From the NCBI GenBank assembly GCA_009773645.1, contig WSYB01000015.1, positions 23,130-87,129 on the forward strand: DNA of 64,000 nucleotides, read 5' to 3'. Under the pieces are notes generated by a model that made no database searches, had not been told where the DNA came from, and saw only the letters and a program-made list of their open reading frames with translations. This stretch comes from Geobacteraceae bacterium (lineage in GTDB: Bacteria > Desulfobacterota > Desulfuromonadia > Geobacterales > Geobacteraceae). The position numbers were made by a program, and so were the translations under genes. Shown in pieces: positions 42,803-52,568 of this stretch (its first letter is position 1; the number at the start of each line of letters is the position of its first letter).

Positions 42803-44512
42803 CTACAGTACTTTTACACGTACCGTCTCTTTGCCGGCCGCATCAAACAGGTGGACGGCGCAGGCAAGACACGGGTCAAAGGAGTGGACGGTTCGCAGGA
42901 TCTCCAGGGGCTTTTCGGGGTCGGCCAGCGGTGTACCCACCAGAGCGGCCTCATAGGGGCCGCGCGCACCTTTCGCGTCGCGGGGAGAGGCATTCCAAGT
43001 TGACGGGACGACCGCCTGGTAGTTGAGAATCTTCTGGTCTTTTATCCTGATCCAGTGGCCGAGCGCACCACGGGGCGCCTCATGCCAGCCGTAGCCGGAG
43101 GCTTCAGCGGGCCAGGTTGATGGATCCCACCGCTCATTGTTGTGGATTGCCAGATCGCCGGCGGCAATGTTGACGGTCAACTGATCAAGCCACTTCGGCA
43201 GTTCACGGGCAATCAGTAGAGTCTCCACACCGCGCGCCGCAGTCCTCCCGAGGGTGGAGAAGAGCGCCTCCGGCCCGACGCCGAGTTTTGCCAGCACTCC
43301 GTCCACCGCACTCTTCACTCCCGCATGGCCGGAGGCGTAGGCAACCAGAAGCCTTGCCAGGGGACCTACCTCCATGGGACGGTCTTCATAACGCGGCGCC
43401 TTGACCCACGAATATTTCTGACTGGTATCGAGAAACCGGTAGGGCGGTTTGGGGCCGGTGTATTTCTGCTCCGTCTCTCCTTCCAGGGGATGCAGCCCTT
43501 TGCCGGCGCCGACGGAATATTCGTACCAGGAGTGATCGACGTATTCGCTGATCTTTTTATGATCGACCGGATAGACCTTTGACAGGTCACGGCCCATGAT
43601 AATCCCGGGCGGCATCCAGAGCTTTTCCGGCTTGCCGCTGTTGTCCATGGGGAATTCACCGTAGGAGAGGTAATTCCCCACCCCTCCCCCTATCCCGGCC
43701 CATTCCTTGTAGAATGACGCCACCGCCAGGAGGTCGGGAATGTAGACCTTTTCCACAAATTCCCTCGCCTTGGCGAGGAGGCTCCTGATTTCAGCCAGTT
43801 TATAATCGTTCAAGGCGCTCTGGGAATCGGGGTCAATGGCTATCGCCATCCCGCCGACCAGGAATGTCTGCGGATGAGGGTTTTTGCTCCCCAGGATGGC
43901 GTGGATCCTGATGACCTCCCGTTGCCATTCCAGCGCCTCCAGATAATGGGCCGTGGCCATCAGGTTCGCCTCCGGCGGGAGTTTATAGGCCGGGTGCCCC
44001 CAGTAGGCGTTGGCAAAGGGGCCCAAGCGCCCCTTGCCGACAAAGGCGTTCAGTTTGTCCTGCACCGATTTGAAATAGGTGGGTGAATTCAGGGGCCAGT
44101 CGGAGATGGAGGCCGCAAGGGCGGCGGTCTTTGCCGGATCGGCCTTTAGCGCCGAGGTAATATCAACCCAGTCCAGGGCATGAAGATGGTAAAAATGGAT
44201 CACGTGGTCCTGGACGCTCTGGATGCCGATAATGATGTTTCTGATTATCTCCGCGTTGGGGGGGATCTTGATGTTCAGGGCGTGCTCCACGCAACGTATG
44301 GAGGCGATGGAGTGGACCGTGGTGCAGACCCCGCAGAAGCGCTGGGTAAAATACCAGGCGTCACGCGGGTCCCTGGATTTGAGGATTTTCTCGATCCCCC
44401 GGAACATGGTGCTGCTGCTCCAGGCGTCTGTAACCCGCCCGCCGCTGACCTCGGCCTCGATGCGGAGGTGCCCTTCTATTCGGGTAATCGGGTCGATAAC
44501 TATCTTTGCCAT
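42803..44512 (-). CDS. hyaB: NiFe hydrogenase large subunit
   Basis: 569 residues from the Met at 44512 with GGAGGAG upstream. KIVIDPITRIEGHLRIE at the start, the first nickel motif RFCGVCTTVHS, and the second DPCLACAVH near the C-terminus; the short tail beyond the final His is the HyaD cleavage target. All four Ni-coordinating Cys are present as Cys (no selenocysteine). Group 1 uptake enzyme, periplasmic, exported with the Tat-signal-bearing small subunit. Confidence 0.95.
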   Translation of the reverse strand: MAKIVIDPITRIEGHLRIEAEVSGGRVTDAWSSSTMFRGIEKILKSRDPRDAWYFTQRFCGVCTTVHSIASIRCVEHALNIKIPPNAEIIRNIIIGIQSVQDHVIHFYHLHALDWVDITSALKADPAKTAALAASISDWPLNSPTYFKSVQDKLNAFVGKGRLGPFANAYWGHPAYKLPPEANLMATAHYLEALEWQREVIRIHAILGSKNPHPQTFLVGGMAIAIDPDSQSALNDYKLAEIRSLLAKAREFVEKVYIPDLLAVASFYKEWAGIGGGVGNYLSYGEFPMDNSGKPEKLWMPPGIIMGRDLSKVYPVDHKKISEYVDHSWYEYSVGAGKGLHPLEGETEQKYTGPKPPYRFLDTSQKYSWVKAPRYEDRPMEVGPLARLLVAYASGHAGVKSAVDGVLAKLGVGPEALFSTLGRTAARGVETLLIARELPKWLDQLTVNIAAGDLAIHNNERWDPSTWPAEASGYGWHEAPRGALGHWIRIKDQKILNYQAVVPSTWNASPRDAKGARGPYEAALVGTPLADPEKPLEILRTVHSFDPCLACAVHLFDAAGKETVRVKVL

Positions 44513-44516
44513 GAAA

Positions 44517-45638
44517 TCACTCCTCCTTTCCCCCGCGAGATTTGTCATCATGCCGGAAGGCGCTCACCACACCGTGGGCTGCGAATGCCGCCGCCGTAGC
44601 CACGGCAAGGCCTGCGCCGATCTTGTCCGCGGTACTCTCAATGCCGAAACCGGGAACAGTGGGAAGCCTCTTGTAGAACGGCGTCATGGTGTCCCAAAAC
44701 ATCGGTTCCGAGCAGCCGACGCAGCCGTGCCCGGCTCCTACGGGCCAGCTGGTCTTCTCGTTGTAGCGCTGGGTAGGGCAGTTATGGAACGTCTCCGGCC
44801 CCTTGCACCCCATTTTGTACAGGCAGTGCCCTTTGCGGTGCGCGCTGTCCCCCCATTGCTCCACATACTGGCCGGCGTCGAAGTGCGGCCGGCGTTCGCA
44901 GGCGTCATGAATCCTTTTTCCGTAGGCAAACAGAGGACGACCGAGGGAGTCGGCAGAGGGAAGCCTGCCGAAGGTGAGAAAATGAACCACCGTCGCCGTC
45001 AGATTATCGGGATTCAACGGGCAGCCGGGGAGATTGATCACCGTGGCCCCCGGCACGGCGTCCTTGACGCCGACGGCGCCGGTCGGATTCGGGGCGGCTG
45101 CGGGAATGCCGCCGAAAGCCGCGCAGCTCCCCGCGGCTATGGTGGCGAAGGCGTTGCCGCAGACCTCGCGGGCTATGTCAACGGCGCTTCTCCCGCCAAT
45201 GCAGCAGTAGACCCCGTCGTCCCTAAGGGGAATGGAGCCCTCCACCACCGCGATGTATTTCCCCCGCTGCTCCTTTATGACTTTGGCGAGCGCCTCTTCC
45301 GCCTGGTGACCGGCCGCGGCCATGATGGTTTCATGGTAGTCCACGGAGAGGACGTCGAGCACCAGCTCCGCCACCGTCGGGTTGGAGGCCCGCAAGAGCG
45401 CTTCGGTATTGCCGGCGCAGTCCTGGAACTCCAACCATACGAGGGTCGGCCTCTTCACCTCTTCCAGCGCCCTGGCGATTCGCGGCGCAAAAGTCACGGG
45501 GAGCGCCAGCGCAGCAGACATGGCCGTGCAGAACTTCATGAAGTCACGGCGGGAAATCCCCCTCTTCTCCAGAATAGCCGGCATATCCAACATCCGTTCC
45601 CCTGAGCCGGCCTTATCCTCATCGTTCCCTTTTCCCAT
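44517..45638 (-). CDS. hyaA: NiFe hydrogenase small subunit with Tat signal
   Basis: 373 residues. Tat signal SRRDFMKF (about 29-36). The N-terminal proximal-cluster motif, usually CxGC, reads DCAGNTE (C74...N77): the second Cys is Asn (codon AAT at 45408-45410). Other candidate ligands are C145/C146 (VYCCIGG) and C172 (GSCAAFGG). Medial and distal cluster Cys (CLYKMGCKG, NCPTQRYN, GCVGCSE) are intact. C-terminal membrane helix (GAGLAVATAAAFAAHGVVSA) is typical of membrane-bound group 1 enzymes. First gene of the operon. Confidence 0.94.
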   Translation of the reverse strand: MGKGNDEDKAGSGERMLDMPAILEKRGISRRDFMKFCTAMSAALALPVTFAPRIARALEEVKRPTLVWLEFQDCAGNTEALLRASNPTVAELVLDVLSVDYHETIMAAAGHQAEEALAKVIKEQRGKYIAVVEGSIPLRDDGVYCCIGGRSAVDIAREVCGNAFATIAAGSCAAFGGIPAAAPNPTGAVGVKDAVPGATVINLPGCPLNPDNLTATVVHFLTFGRLPSADSLGRPLFAYGKRIHDACERRPHFDAGQYVEQWGDSAHRKGHCLYKMGCKGPETFHNCPTQRYNEKTSWPVGAGHGCVGCSEPMFWDTMTPFYKRLPTVPGFGIESTADKIGAGLAVATAAAFAAHGVVSAFRHDDKSRGGKEE

Positions 45639-45718
45639 CGGATTCCTCCTCTTTTTGTGAAGTCGTGAACGTCAGCAAAAAGTCACGTCAGCCAGTCGCC
45701 ATTGCATGCGTATGTTTC

Positions 45719-45746
45719 AGTATAGCATCTAATGACGTGATGACAA
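45719..45746 (-). promoter_or_regulatory. Probable sigma-70 promoter of the hydrogenase operon
   Basis: Minus strand: TTGTCA, 16-nt spacer, TATACT, about 80 nt upstream of hyaA. Five of six matches in each box. Confidence 0.55.
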
Positions 45747-45763
45747 TTTGAACCCTCGGTAAA

Positions 45764-45808
45764 AAAAAACCGGAGGGGGTGCGGAACTCTACGTCCCCTC
45801 CGGTTTTT
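45764..45808 (-). terminator. Intrinsic terminator downstream of pckG
   Basis: AACCGGAGGGG and CCCCTCCGGTT arms with a nine-residue T run on the minus strand. The plus strand also has a short T run, so it may work in both directions. Confidence 0.8.
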
Positions 45809-45875
45809 CTCAATCACTTATTCAATTAAACCACTCAACAGCTCTTTAGAGAACCTTGGCCACTTCCTCCGACAC

Positions 45876-45910
45876 ATAGTTCCCATCCGGAACCCCCGGA
45901 TGGGAACTAT
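45876..45910. repeat. Perfect 15-bp hairpin just after pckG
   Basis: ATAGTTCCCATCCGG and its exact complement with a 5-nt loop, 10 nt past the pckG stop. No T run; possibly an mRNA 3' end stabiliser in front of the terminator at 45764-45808. Confidence 0.6.
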
Positions 45911-45919
45911 TTAATCGCT

Positions 45920-47785
45920 TCAGTCATTAAAACCCTCGACCGACGTTGGATCAAACTGCTCCCAATGCTCCGGCGAACGCCACAGACCGGAAAGGATCAA
46001 CTCGCGAATATGGAGGAACTCCTTGGGGAGGCGGTCGTACATCTTGACGAAGAGTTCCTCGTGGGAAACGATCTCATCCTTCCAGACATCCCGGTCAACC
46101 GACATCAGCTCGTAGAACTGCTCGCGGGAAACGCCGTCCAGGTCGTTCCAGTCCAGATCCTCGTAGCGGGGCATCCACCCCAGAGGGCTTTCCACCGCGG
46201 CGGCATGGCCGTTGACGCGATCAGCAATCCATTTCAGTATGCGCATGTTTTCGCCGTAGCCGGGCCAGAGGAATTTGCCATCGGCATCCTTGCGGAACCA
46301 GTTGACGCTGAAGATGCGCGGTGGTTTGGGAGTGGTGCGGCCAACCTGGAGCCAGTGGTGGAAATAATCGGCCACATGATAGCCGCAGAAGGGGAGCATG
46401 GCAAAGGGGTCACGCCTGACATTGCCGACCGCCCCAACGGCAGCCGCTGTCGTTTCCGACCCCATGGTCGCGGCGAGATAGACGCCGAAGCTCCAGTTGA
46501 ATGCCTGGTACACCAAGGGGATGACGTTGTTGCGGCGGCCGCCGAAGATAAAGGCGCTCATGGGGACCCCTTTGGGGTTCTCCCATTCCGGATCGATCGA
46601 AGGACACTGGCCGGCTGGTGAGGTAAAGCGTGAGTTGGGATGGGCTGCATTCCTGCCGCAGTCGGGAGTCCATTCGTTGCCCTGCCAGTCGGTCAATTTC
46701 TCTGGTAGGGTGTCGGTCATGCCTTCCCACCAGACGTCACCATCCGGGGTCAGGGCCACGTTGGTGAAGATGGTATTGGCGGCGCAGGAGGCCATGGCAT
46801 TGGGGTTCGTCTTGGCCGAGGTGCCGGGAGCCACGCCGAAAAAGCCATATTCGGGATTAATGGCATACAACTGCCCGTCCGGACCCGGTTTGATCCAGGC
46901 GATGTCGTCGCCAACGGTCGAGATTTTCCAGCCGCTTTTTTTGAAGGTGTCAGGCGGCACCAGCATGGCCAGATTGGTTTTACCGCAGGCGCTGGGGAAT
47001 GCGGCGCCCACATAGGTCTTCTCACCTTTCGGTGATTCGATCCCCAGAATGAGCATGTGCTCGGCCAGCCACCCTTCATCATTGGCAATTTTGGAAGCGA
47101 TCCGCAGGGCAAGGCATTTCTTGCCGAGGAGGGCATTGCCGCCGTAGCCGCTGCCGAACGACCAGATGGAGCGTTCTTCTGGAAAATGGACGATGTACTT
47201 TTCCTTGTTGCAGGGCCAGGGGACGTCCTTTTGTCCCGGCTGCAAAGGTGCGCCCACCGAATGCAGGCACGGCACGAATTCACCGTCGCCGAGTACATCC
47301 ACGACCGCCTTGCCCATGCGCGTCATGATCCGCATATTGGCGACTACATAGGGAGAATCCGATATTTCCACCCCGATCTTCGCAATGGGAGAGCCGAGCG
47401 GGCCCATGCTGAAGGGGATCACATACATCGTCCGGCCGCGCATGCACCCTTTGAACAGTTTAGTCAGGGTTTTTTTCATCTCTTTCGGATGCACCCAGTT
47501 GTTGGTCGGCCCCGCATCCTGCTTGGTGAGACTGCAGATAAAGGTACGATCTTCGACACGAGCCACATCACCGGGGTCTGACCAGGCCAGATAACTGTTG
47601 GGCCGTTTTTCTTCATTCAGCTTCCGAAATGTGCCGCTCTGCACCAGCTGATTGCAGAGCCCATCATATTCCGCCTGTGAACCGTCACACCAATGGATGG
47701 CATCAGGCTCACACAATACCGAGACTTCTTCCACCCATTTCCGCAGTTGTTCGTTCCTGACCTCGTAACCCATACCCAGTTTCAC
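45920..47785 (-). CDS. pckG: Phosphoenolpyruvate carboxykinase (GTP)
   Basis: 621 residues, normal for the GTP family. [11 protein letters not shown] is the kinase-1a/P-loop with the hyper-reactive Cys, and [16 protein letters not shown] follows the metal-binding [20 protein letters not shown] and FSVNWFRKD are also family-specific. GTG start at 47785 follows GGGGGAGGG. Converts oxaloacetate to PEP for gluconeogenesis, or the reverse in anaplerosis. Confidence 0.96.
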   Translation of the reverse strand: MKLGMGYEVRNEQLRKWVEEVSVLCEPDAIHWCDGSQAEYDGLCNQLVQSGTFRKLNEEKRPNSYLAWSDPGDVARVEDRTFICSLTKQDAGPTNNWVHPKEMKKTLTKLFKGCMRGRTMYVIPFSMGPLGSPIAKIGVEISDSPYVVANMRIMTRMGKAVVDVLGDGEFVPCLHSVGAPLQPGQKDVPWPCNKEKYIVHFPEERSIWSFGSGYGGNALLGKKCLALRIASKIANDEGWLAEHMLILGIESPKGEKTYVGAAFPSACGKTNLAMLVPPDTFKKSGWKISTVGDDIAWIKPGPDGQLYAINPEYGFFGVAPGTSAKTNPNAMASCAANTIFTNVALTPDGDVWWEGMTDTLPEKLTDWQGNEWTPDCGRNAAHPNSRFTSPAGQCPSIDPEWENPKGVPMSAFIFGGRRNNVIPLVYQAFNWSFGVYLAATMGSETTAAAVGAVGNVRRDPFAMLPFCGYHVADYFHHWLQVGRTTPKPPRIFSVNWFRKDADGKFLWPGYGENMRILKWIADRVNGHAAAVESPLGWMPRYEDLDWNDLDGVSREQFYELMSVDRDVWKDEIVSHEELFVKMYDRLPKEFLHIRELILSGLWRSPEHWEQFDPTSVEGFND

Positions 47786-47810
47786 TATTGTGACCCTCCC
47801 CCAAGTTTTT

Positions 47811-47824
47811 AATTTAGCTAAATT
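47811..47824. promoter_or_regulatory. 14-bp palindrome upstream of pckG
   Basis: AATTTAGCTAAATT, perfectly symmetric, 26 nt upstream of the GTG start and next to a weak promoter-like TTGATT...TAATTT on the minus strand. Possible operator. Confidence 0.35.
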
Positions 47825-48005
47825 ATCACAACATCTTGTAAAATCAAAGTAAAATTAACATAAAAATGTCACCGGCCGGTGGCCAATATTGACAGCATCC
47901 GATTAGCTGCTAGACTGTTCCCAGAATCGGTTTCAGGGAAAGAGAGGACGAATTCCGGCAGCCGAGATTCAGCACGCCTGAGGACGAAGAGAAGGGAGAA
48001 AACAG

Positions 48006-48164
48006 ATGCAACGTTGGATATGCACAATCTGCCAGTATATATACGAGCCGGCCGTAGGGGACCCTGATAACGGCGTGGATCCGGAAACGCCGTTCGAGGC
48101 GTTGCCGGACGACTGGGTCTGCCCGATCTGTGGGGCGGGTAAGGATCTGTTTGAACCGGTCTGA
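48006..48164 (+). CDS. Rubredoxin
   Basis: 52 residues: CTIC (6-9) and CPIC near residue 39 form the FeCys4 site, with [19 protein letters not shown] and LPDDWVCP between, the unmistakable rubredoxin core. RBS GGGAG precedes the ATG. Divergent from pckG. One-electron carrier, often for oxidative stress reductases. Confidence 0.95.
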   Translation: MQRWICTICQYIYEPAVGDPDNGVDPETPFEALPDDWVCPICGAGKDLFEPV

Positions 48165-48207
48165 GATCGGCTGGTTTTTGAAGGAAAGCCTCCGTGGGAG
48201 GCGTATG

Positions 48208-48390
48208 CTATTTGGGCGTCTTATTCGCCGGCTTGATTATGTCTACCACGGATTGGTCATCCACCATCTTGATACGCCAGACAAGACCACAGGCTCCGCA
48301 CTCCTTCACCGGCGAATCAACCGCAGTAAACCCCTCCGAATGGATATCAATCTCTACCGCCTTCCGCCCACCACAATTAGGACATTTCAT
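48208..48390 (-). CDS. Small zinc-ribbon protein
   Basis: 60 residues: CPNC at 3-6 and CGAC near 32-35 form a zinc ribbon; RBS AAGGAGG is right before the ATG. No other motif. Convergent with rubredoxin, 43 nt apart. Confidence 0.75.
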   Translation of the reverse strand: MKCPNCGGRKAVEIDIHSEGFTAVDSPVKECGACGLVWRIKMVDDQSVVDIIKPANKTPK

Positions 48391-48533
48391 GCCAGCCTCC
48401 TTTATTTTACTCGCTCACACGACTGAAACAGCGAGCCCCGCATATCACCGTAGTATAGCAGCAAATCAACCAACGGCATCATTAAACTCAACAAAATTAT
48501 ATCGACCCCTTTGCCGGAAGGTGGGAAGTCCCG

Positions 48534-49604
48534 TCACGGCATCGGTAAAACTTGATCCACCACGGAAAGAAATTCCCGCAGATCGGCCATCTGCATATCT
48601 CCCATGTGAGGGATGCGGAAGGTCTTCCCTTTTATCTTGCCGTACCCGTCGTCAAAGGCAAAACCGCGCTCGCCAAGGGATTTTTTCAGGGCCGGGAGAT
48701 CGGTATTCCTGGTATTGACGGCACAGGTAAGGGTCAAAGAACGGTAAGGTTGATCGACAAAAAAACCGTACCCTCTTTCCTGCACCCATTCCCTCACAAA
48801 TGTCGCCATTTCCCGGTGCCGCTCCCAGCGCCGTTCCAATCCTTCGGCAAAAATGCGCTCCAGTTGCCGGTCCAAGGCGTATATCTGGGAAATGCAGGGG
48901 GTTGACGGGGTATTATCTTTTTCATCGGCAGCGTCAAATTCGAGGAAGTCAAAGTAGTATCCCCTTCCGTCGATACCTTTGCACCGCTCCAGCGCCTTCT
49001 GGCTGGCGGTAAAGACAGCAAGCCCCGGCGGGAGGGCAAATGCCTTCTGCACGCCGAAAATGCAGCAATCGATCCCAAGCTCATCAACGGGTATTTTCAA
49101 CGCACTCATGGACGAAACGGTGTCCACAATCGACACCACGTCGGGATATTTCCGCAGCACCGCGGCGATCTCCGGCAGCGGCGACATGACACCGGTGGAG
49201 GTCTCATTGTGGATCATGGTTATGGCGTCGTATCTGCCGGTGGCAAGGGCCTGGTCCACGAGTTCGGGGGTGACCGGCTTCCCCCATTCCACCTTTACAG
49301 CATCGGCCTCTTTGCCGCAACGCCTGGCAACATCGTGCCACTTGTCGGAAAAGGCGCCATTGCAGAAATTAACGCAGCGCTTTCCAACCAGGTTCCTGAC
49401 CGCCCCTTCCATAACCCCGAAGGCGCTGGACGTGGCAAGAAAGACCTTCCCGCCGGTGAAAAGAAGTATTTTCATCTTTTCCTTCACGCCTCTATGGAGA
49501 AGGGCATACTCAGGCATACGGTGGCCGATCATGGGTGTAGCCATTGCCTGCAGAATCTCCGGTGCAACCTCGACGGGGCCGGGAATGAAAAGCTTCTTGT
49601 GCAT
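48534..49604 (-). CDS. Class V aminotransferase (serine-pyruvate/alanine-glyoxylate type)
   Basis: 356 residues from the Met at 49604 with AGGAG upstream. KLFIPGPVEVAPEILQAM and GHRMPEY at the start, FLATSSAFGVMEGAV for the PLP phosphate, VDTVSSMSAL for the pyridine-binding Asp, and GVQKAFALPPG with the Schiff-base Lys. Likely moves the amino group between serine or alanine and glyoxylate or pyruvate. Confidence 0.88.
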   Translation of the reverse strand: MHKKLFIPGPVEVAPEILQAMATPMIGHRMPEYALLHRGVKEKMKILLFTGGKVFLATSSAFGVMEGAVRNLVGKRCVNFCNGAFSDKWHDVARRCGKEADAVKVEWGKPVTPELVDQALATGRYDAITMIHNETSTGVMSPLPEIAAVLRKYPDVVSIVDTVSSMSALKIPVDELGIDCCIFGVQKAFALPPGLAVFTASQKALERCKGIDGRGYYFDFLEFDAADEKDNTPSTPCISQIYALDRQLERIFAEGLERRWERHREMATFVREWVQERGYGFFVDQPYRSLTLTCAVNTRNTDLPALKKSLGERGFAFDDGYGKIKGKTFRIPHMGDMQMADLREFLSVVDQVLPMP

Positions 49605-49754
49605 TACACGCTCCTGATGACAGTGAAATTCCCCGAAACAATTTCCTGAGAAGCTAACAAAACTTTCCATATTTTGTCAAGAAATCAACGCCTTGTTTTC
49701 AGTCAACGACAGGTTTGCTGCCGATAACCAGACGCGCGTGACGGCAGCACGGTG

Positions 49755-51008
49755 TCAGTGGGAATCCTTCACGTCGAAGACGGGGAGTATCTTAGTGAGA
49801 ATCCAAAAAAGGATGAACGGGGTTACCGCAACCGTCAGGGCGCCGAACAGCCCCTCCCTGTATAGCTCCATACTCCCAGGCCAGATCGGCAGCCTGTATT
49901 CCATGAACCCGGCAAACGATGAGGAAAATGCCTGACCGCCGATCACGACGTTCCAGCGCATCATGAAGACCCCGAGCAAAACGAGCATTGTTCCCACAAC
50001 AGCCCGCCTGATGGTCAGGCGCGGCAGGAGGAAGAGGATGAAGGGGACCAGGTTGCCGATTCCGTACTGCAGGATAAAGATACTGACAAAATCCTTGCCG
50101 TAGATGACACTGCGCAGGATATCCCACGACTTGACCGCCGTATAGCCGCGGAAGATGAGGTCGAGAAGTTCCAGCGTAATGGCCAGGATCAGGAACATGA
50201 TGAGGTACCGGGCCGTCATGGTAACCACTTGAACCTCCGCACTCTTAAGCTCTTCGGGTGAAGGGAGTTCGGGGTACTGTTTTCTCTTCCAGGCGACAAT
50301 GAGCTTGCGGATCTCCATGGTCACGATATAGGTGATCATGCAGAGGGCAATCCCCGAAACCACCGCGGAACAGATGAAAATGACCGGCATGAGCGGCGTC
50401 ATCCAGAGGGCGTTGGCTTTTACCGAGCCGAAGATGAAGCCGGCGTAGCCATGGAGAAAGCAGGCTACCGGTATCCCCCCCCCGGCCAGGACCCGCACCG
50501 CCTTTTCATCCCTTTCCAGGGCGTGCTCGCTTATGTCCCAGGCCCCCAGGGTCAGGATCGAATAGAGGAGATGGCGGAAATGCTGGCCAAAGGTGCGGCC
50601 GCCGACCTTACGCAGCTCCAGGGCGGTTTCCACGAAGTACTTGCGGTAGACGAACCAGAGTTCCGAGGCGACGATCATCCCGTAGGTGGTGAAGACGATC
50701 CCGAAGGCGGCAATGGCCGAGGAGAAGTGGGGGGTGAGCATCACGTAGATGCCGCGCTGCGGCTGCAGCAGGTGGAACAGGAGCGGCATCATCGCCACCG
50801 GCAGGAGCGCGAAGGAAAACACGAGGGAAAAGCGCGCAATGTCCTTGAGCTGTTTCACCCCGAACACGTGGTAGAGGGAGGAAAGGACGAAGGCGCCGGC
50901 CACCAGGCCGGTCATGAAGGGGTACATGACGATCTGGATGGTCCAGTAGATGTATTCGTTGGGGTAGACGAAGAACTCTTTTATCGTCCAGGCTTCTCCA
51001 TGCACCAT
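49755..51008 (-). CDS. NrfD-like polytopic membrane protein
   Basis: 417 residues from the Met at 51008 (GGAGG upstream). About nine to ten hydrophobic helices, MVHGEAWTIKEFFVYPNEYI at the start as in NrfD/PsrC proteins. Longer in-frame extension lies inside the FeS gene and is arginine/glycine-rich shadow. Works with the FeS and four-heme genes upstream as a quinone-interacting complex. Directly follows the FeS stop. Confidence 0.88.
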   Translation of the reverse strand: MVHGEAWTIKEFFVYPNEYIYWTIQIVMYPFMTGLVAGAFVLSSLYHVFGVKQLKDIARFSLVFSFALLPVAMMPLLFHLLQPQRGIYVMLTPHFSSAIAAFGIVFTTYGMIVASELWFVYRKYFVETALELRKVGGRTFGQHFRHLLYSILTLGAWDISEHALERDEKAVRVLAGGGIPVACFLHGYAGFIFGSVKANALWMTPLMPVIFICSAVVSGIALCMITYIVTMEIRKLIVAWKRKQYPELPSPEELKSAEVQVVTMTARYLIMFLILAITLELLDLIFRGYTAVKSWDILRSVIYGKDFVSIFILQYGIGNLVPFILFLLPRLTIRRAVVGTMLVLLGVFMMRWNVVIGGQAFSSSFAGFMEYRLPIWPGSMELYREGLFGALTVAVTPFILFWILTKILPVFDVKDSH

Positions 51009-51010
51009 GG

Positions 51011-51796
51011 CTATTTTACCTCCTTGGAAAGGCCGATGTAAAAGACCTGCGGCTTGGTGCCGTACTCCTCCTTGAGGATACCGACCCGCTCCGTCATGAT
51101 GATCTTCGTCACCGGGTCGTCGGGGTCCTTGATGTTCCCGATCCGCCTTGCATCGAACGGGCAGGCGTCGACGCATGCGCTTTTCATCCCTTTCGTTATC
51201 CGGTGGTAGCAGAAGTTGCACTTTTCCGCCACATGGTACACGGGGTGGAAGAACCGCACCCCGTAGGGGCAACCCATGATGCAGTAACCGCAGCCGATGC
51301 ACCATGTCCTGTCCACCAGCACCACCCCGTCGGCGGTCTGATAGGTCGCCCCCACCGGGCAGACCTGGACGCACGGTGGGTTATCGCACTGGTTGCACAG
51401 CTTCGGCACGAAGAACGCCTTGTCGATATCCTCATTCCCGATCTCCTGGAACATCCCTTCTCCCAAGGCGATCTTTCCGGTCGTAAAACCGTCCCGGGCT
51501 CCTTTCGGCGTGTCGGCGAAGGTCCTGCCGTCCTTGGTGATGACGTACCGTTCGACCCAGGTCCTCGTCACGTTGGCATCGTAAGGAACCTCATTCTCTA
51601 TCTTGCACGCCTTTACACAGAACCCGCAGCCGGTGCATTTATAGGTATCCACAAGGAACACCCACCTCTCCCTGGCATTGTCCGATTTGTCGGCAAGGAG
51701 CTTTTTGGGGTCAAATAACTCGAAAGCGGCGAGCGGTATCGCCAAGCCACCCACGAGGAGCATGGTTTTCTTGCAGAAATTTCGACGTGTGATCAT
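51011..51796 (-). CDS. Tat-exported 4x[4Fe-4S] ferredoxin-like subunit (NrfC/PhsB type)
   Basis: 261 residues from the Met at 51796 (GGGAGG upstream). Signal ITRRNFCKK. Four Cys groups: CTGCGFCVKAC, CNQCDNPPCVQVC, CIGCGYCIMGC, CNFCYHR...CVDAC. Periplasmic electron carrier between the four-heme cytochrome and the NrfD-like protein. Overlaps the cytochrome stop by 4 nt. Confidence 0.92.
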   Translation of the reverse strand: MITRRNFCKKTMLLVGGLAIPLAAFELFDPKKLLADKSDNARERWVFLVDTYKCTGCGFCVKACKIENEVPYDANVTRTWVERYVITKDGRTFADTPKGARDGFTTGKIALGEGMFQEIGNEDIDKAFFVPKLCNQCDNPPCVQVCPVGATYQTADGVVLVDRTWCIGCGYCIMGCPYGVRFFHPVYHVAEKCNFCYHRITKGMKSACVDACPFDARRIGNIKDPDDPVTKIIMTERVGILKEEYGTKPQVFYIGLSKEVK

Positions 51797-52266
51797 TTTT
51801 TCGCCTCCCGTTTGGGGTTGTGCGGGTAATGGCACATCACACACTCAGCTTCGGGATAGTGGGTTTCGGGGTTAATCCCCCGGATTTTACCGCGGCCGCT
51901 GGTTTTATAGGGGAGATAGGAGTGGCATCTGACGCAGAGCTCCCGGCTTCTGTCGATGGTCAGGGTCGGAGGATCGGCGGGATGCCCCAGGGCAGGGCCG
52001 TGGCAGTTTTCGCACATGATGTTCCCATGGGGAGAGCCCTTTATGTCCGCATATTTATCCTCATGACACCCTTTACAGTATTCGGACGTTTTATACTTGA
52101 CCTTGAAATTTTTCCAGTATGTCTCGTCGCTCTTGCGGTGCCAGCCGTACATGTAGCCCCGCTCGTGAATGCCGAAGTCCTTGGGCACATACAGCTCCCT
52201 TGCGACGAGGATCATGGCAACAATACCCAGTGCAACATAGAGAGGCCGCCAGACATGGTTTTTCAC
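51793..52266 (-). CDS. Four-heme c-type cytochrome
   Basis: 157 residues from a GTG at 52266 that follows AAGGGGG (a TTG at 52317 is an alternative). One N-terminal helix (PLYVALGIVAMILVARELYV), an uncleaved anchor or signal. CKGCH, CENCH, CVRCH, CVMCH. First gene of the operon with the FeS and NrfD-like subunits; similar to NrfB/NapC-like partners in quinol-oxidising complexes. Confidence 0.85.
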   Translation of the reverse strand: MKNHVWRPLYVALGIVAMILVARELYVPKDFGIHERGYMYGWHRKSDETYWKNFKVKYKTSEYCKGCHEDKYADIKGSPHGNIMCENCHGPALGHPADPPTLTIDRSRELCVRCHSYLPYKTSGRGKIRGINPETHYPEAECVMCHYPHNPKREAKK

Positions 52267-52477
52267 TGATTGTAACCCCCTTTTGCCCTTGCAGAATCCC
52301 TGACCAGCGATTGACAAACTTTAAATACGAGGCGAGCGGTTAATGTATTTGTCAGGTGAAATGATATAATGGTGCTGATAAATTGCAAGCTATCCTCAAG
52401 AACAGGAGAAAAATATTGAGGTGCCCGGTCCCCCAAAAGGGTGCGTCATAACCACCTGATAATTATAAATTTTTATT

Positions 52478-52507
52478 TTGACAAAATGTCTCATTAAATT
52501 GTAGATT
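52478..52507 (+). promoter_or_regulatory. Probable sigma-70 promoter of the imcH-like gene
   Basis: TTGACA, 18-nt spacer, TAGATT, about 62 nt upstream of the ATG at 52569. The divergent operon must use the same 300-nt region. Confidence 0.5.
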
Positions 52508-52568
52508 TTATTGGCTTGCATAAATCACATCGTGCAGCAGACAGATATTTTGAGATTGAGGAGGAGTT

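Noticed and set aside
42803-44512. Possible selenocysteine in the hydrogenase large subunit
   Set aside because: Both nickel motifs (RFCGVC, DPCLAC) have four ordinary Cys codons and no in-frame UGA.
45843-45905. Coding-like tail on the minus strand after pckG (reads VPDGNYVSEEVAKVL then stop)
   Set aside because: Too short, no start, overlaps a perfect hairpin; possibly a decayed gene end but not supportable.
49755-51374. N-terminal extension of the NrfD-like protein to 539 residues
   Set aside because: The extra 122 residues lie within the FeS gene in another frame and are low-complexity Arg/Gly; a good ribosome site marks 51008.
52318-52568. c-di-GMP (GEMM) riboswitch in front of cytochrome genes
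   Set aside because: Geobacter often has these, but the conserved GGGACGCAAAGC-type core was not found here or elsewhere in the window.
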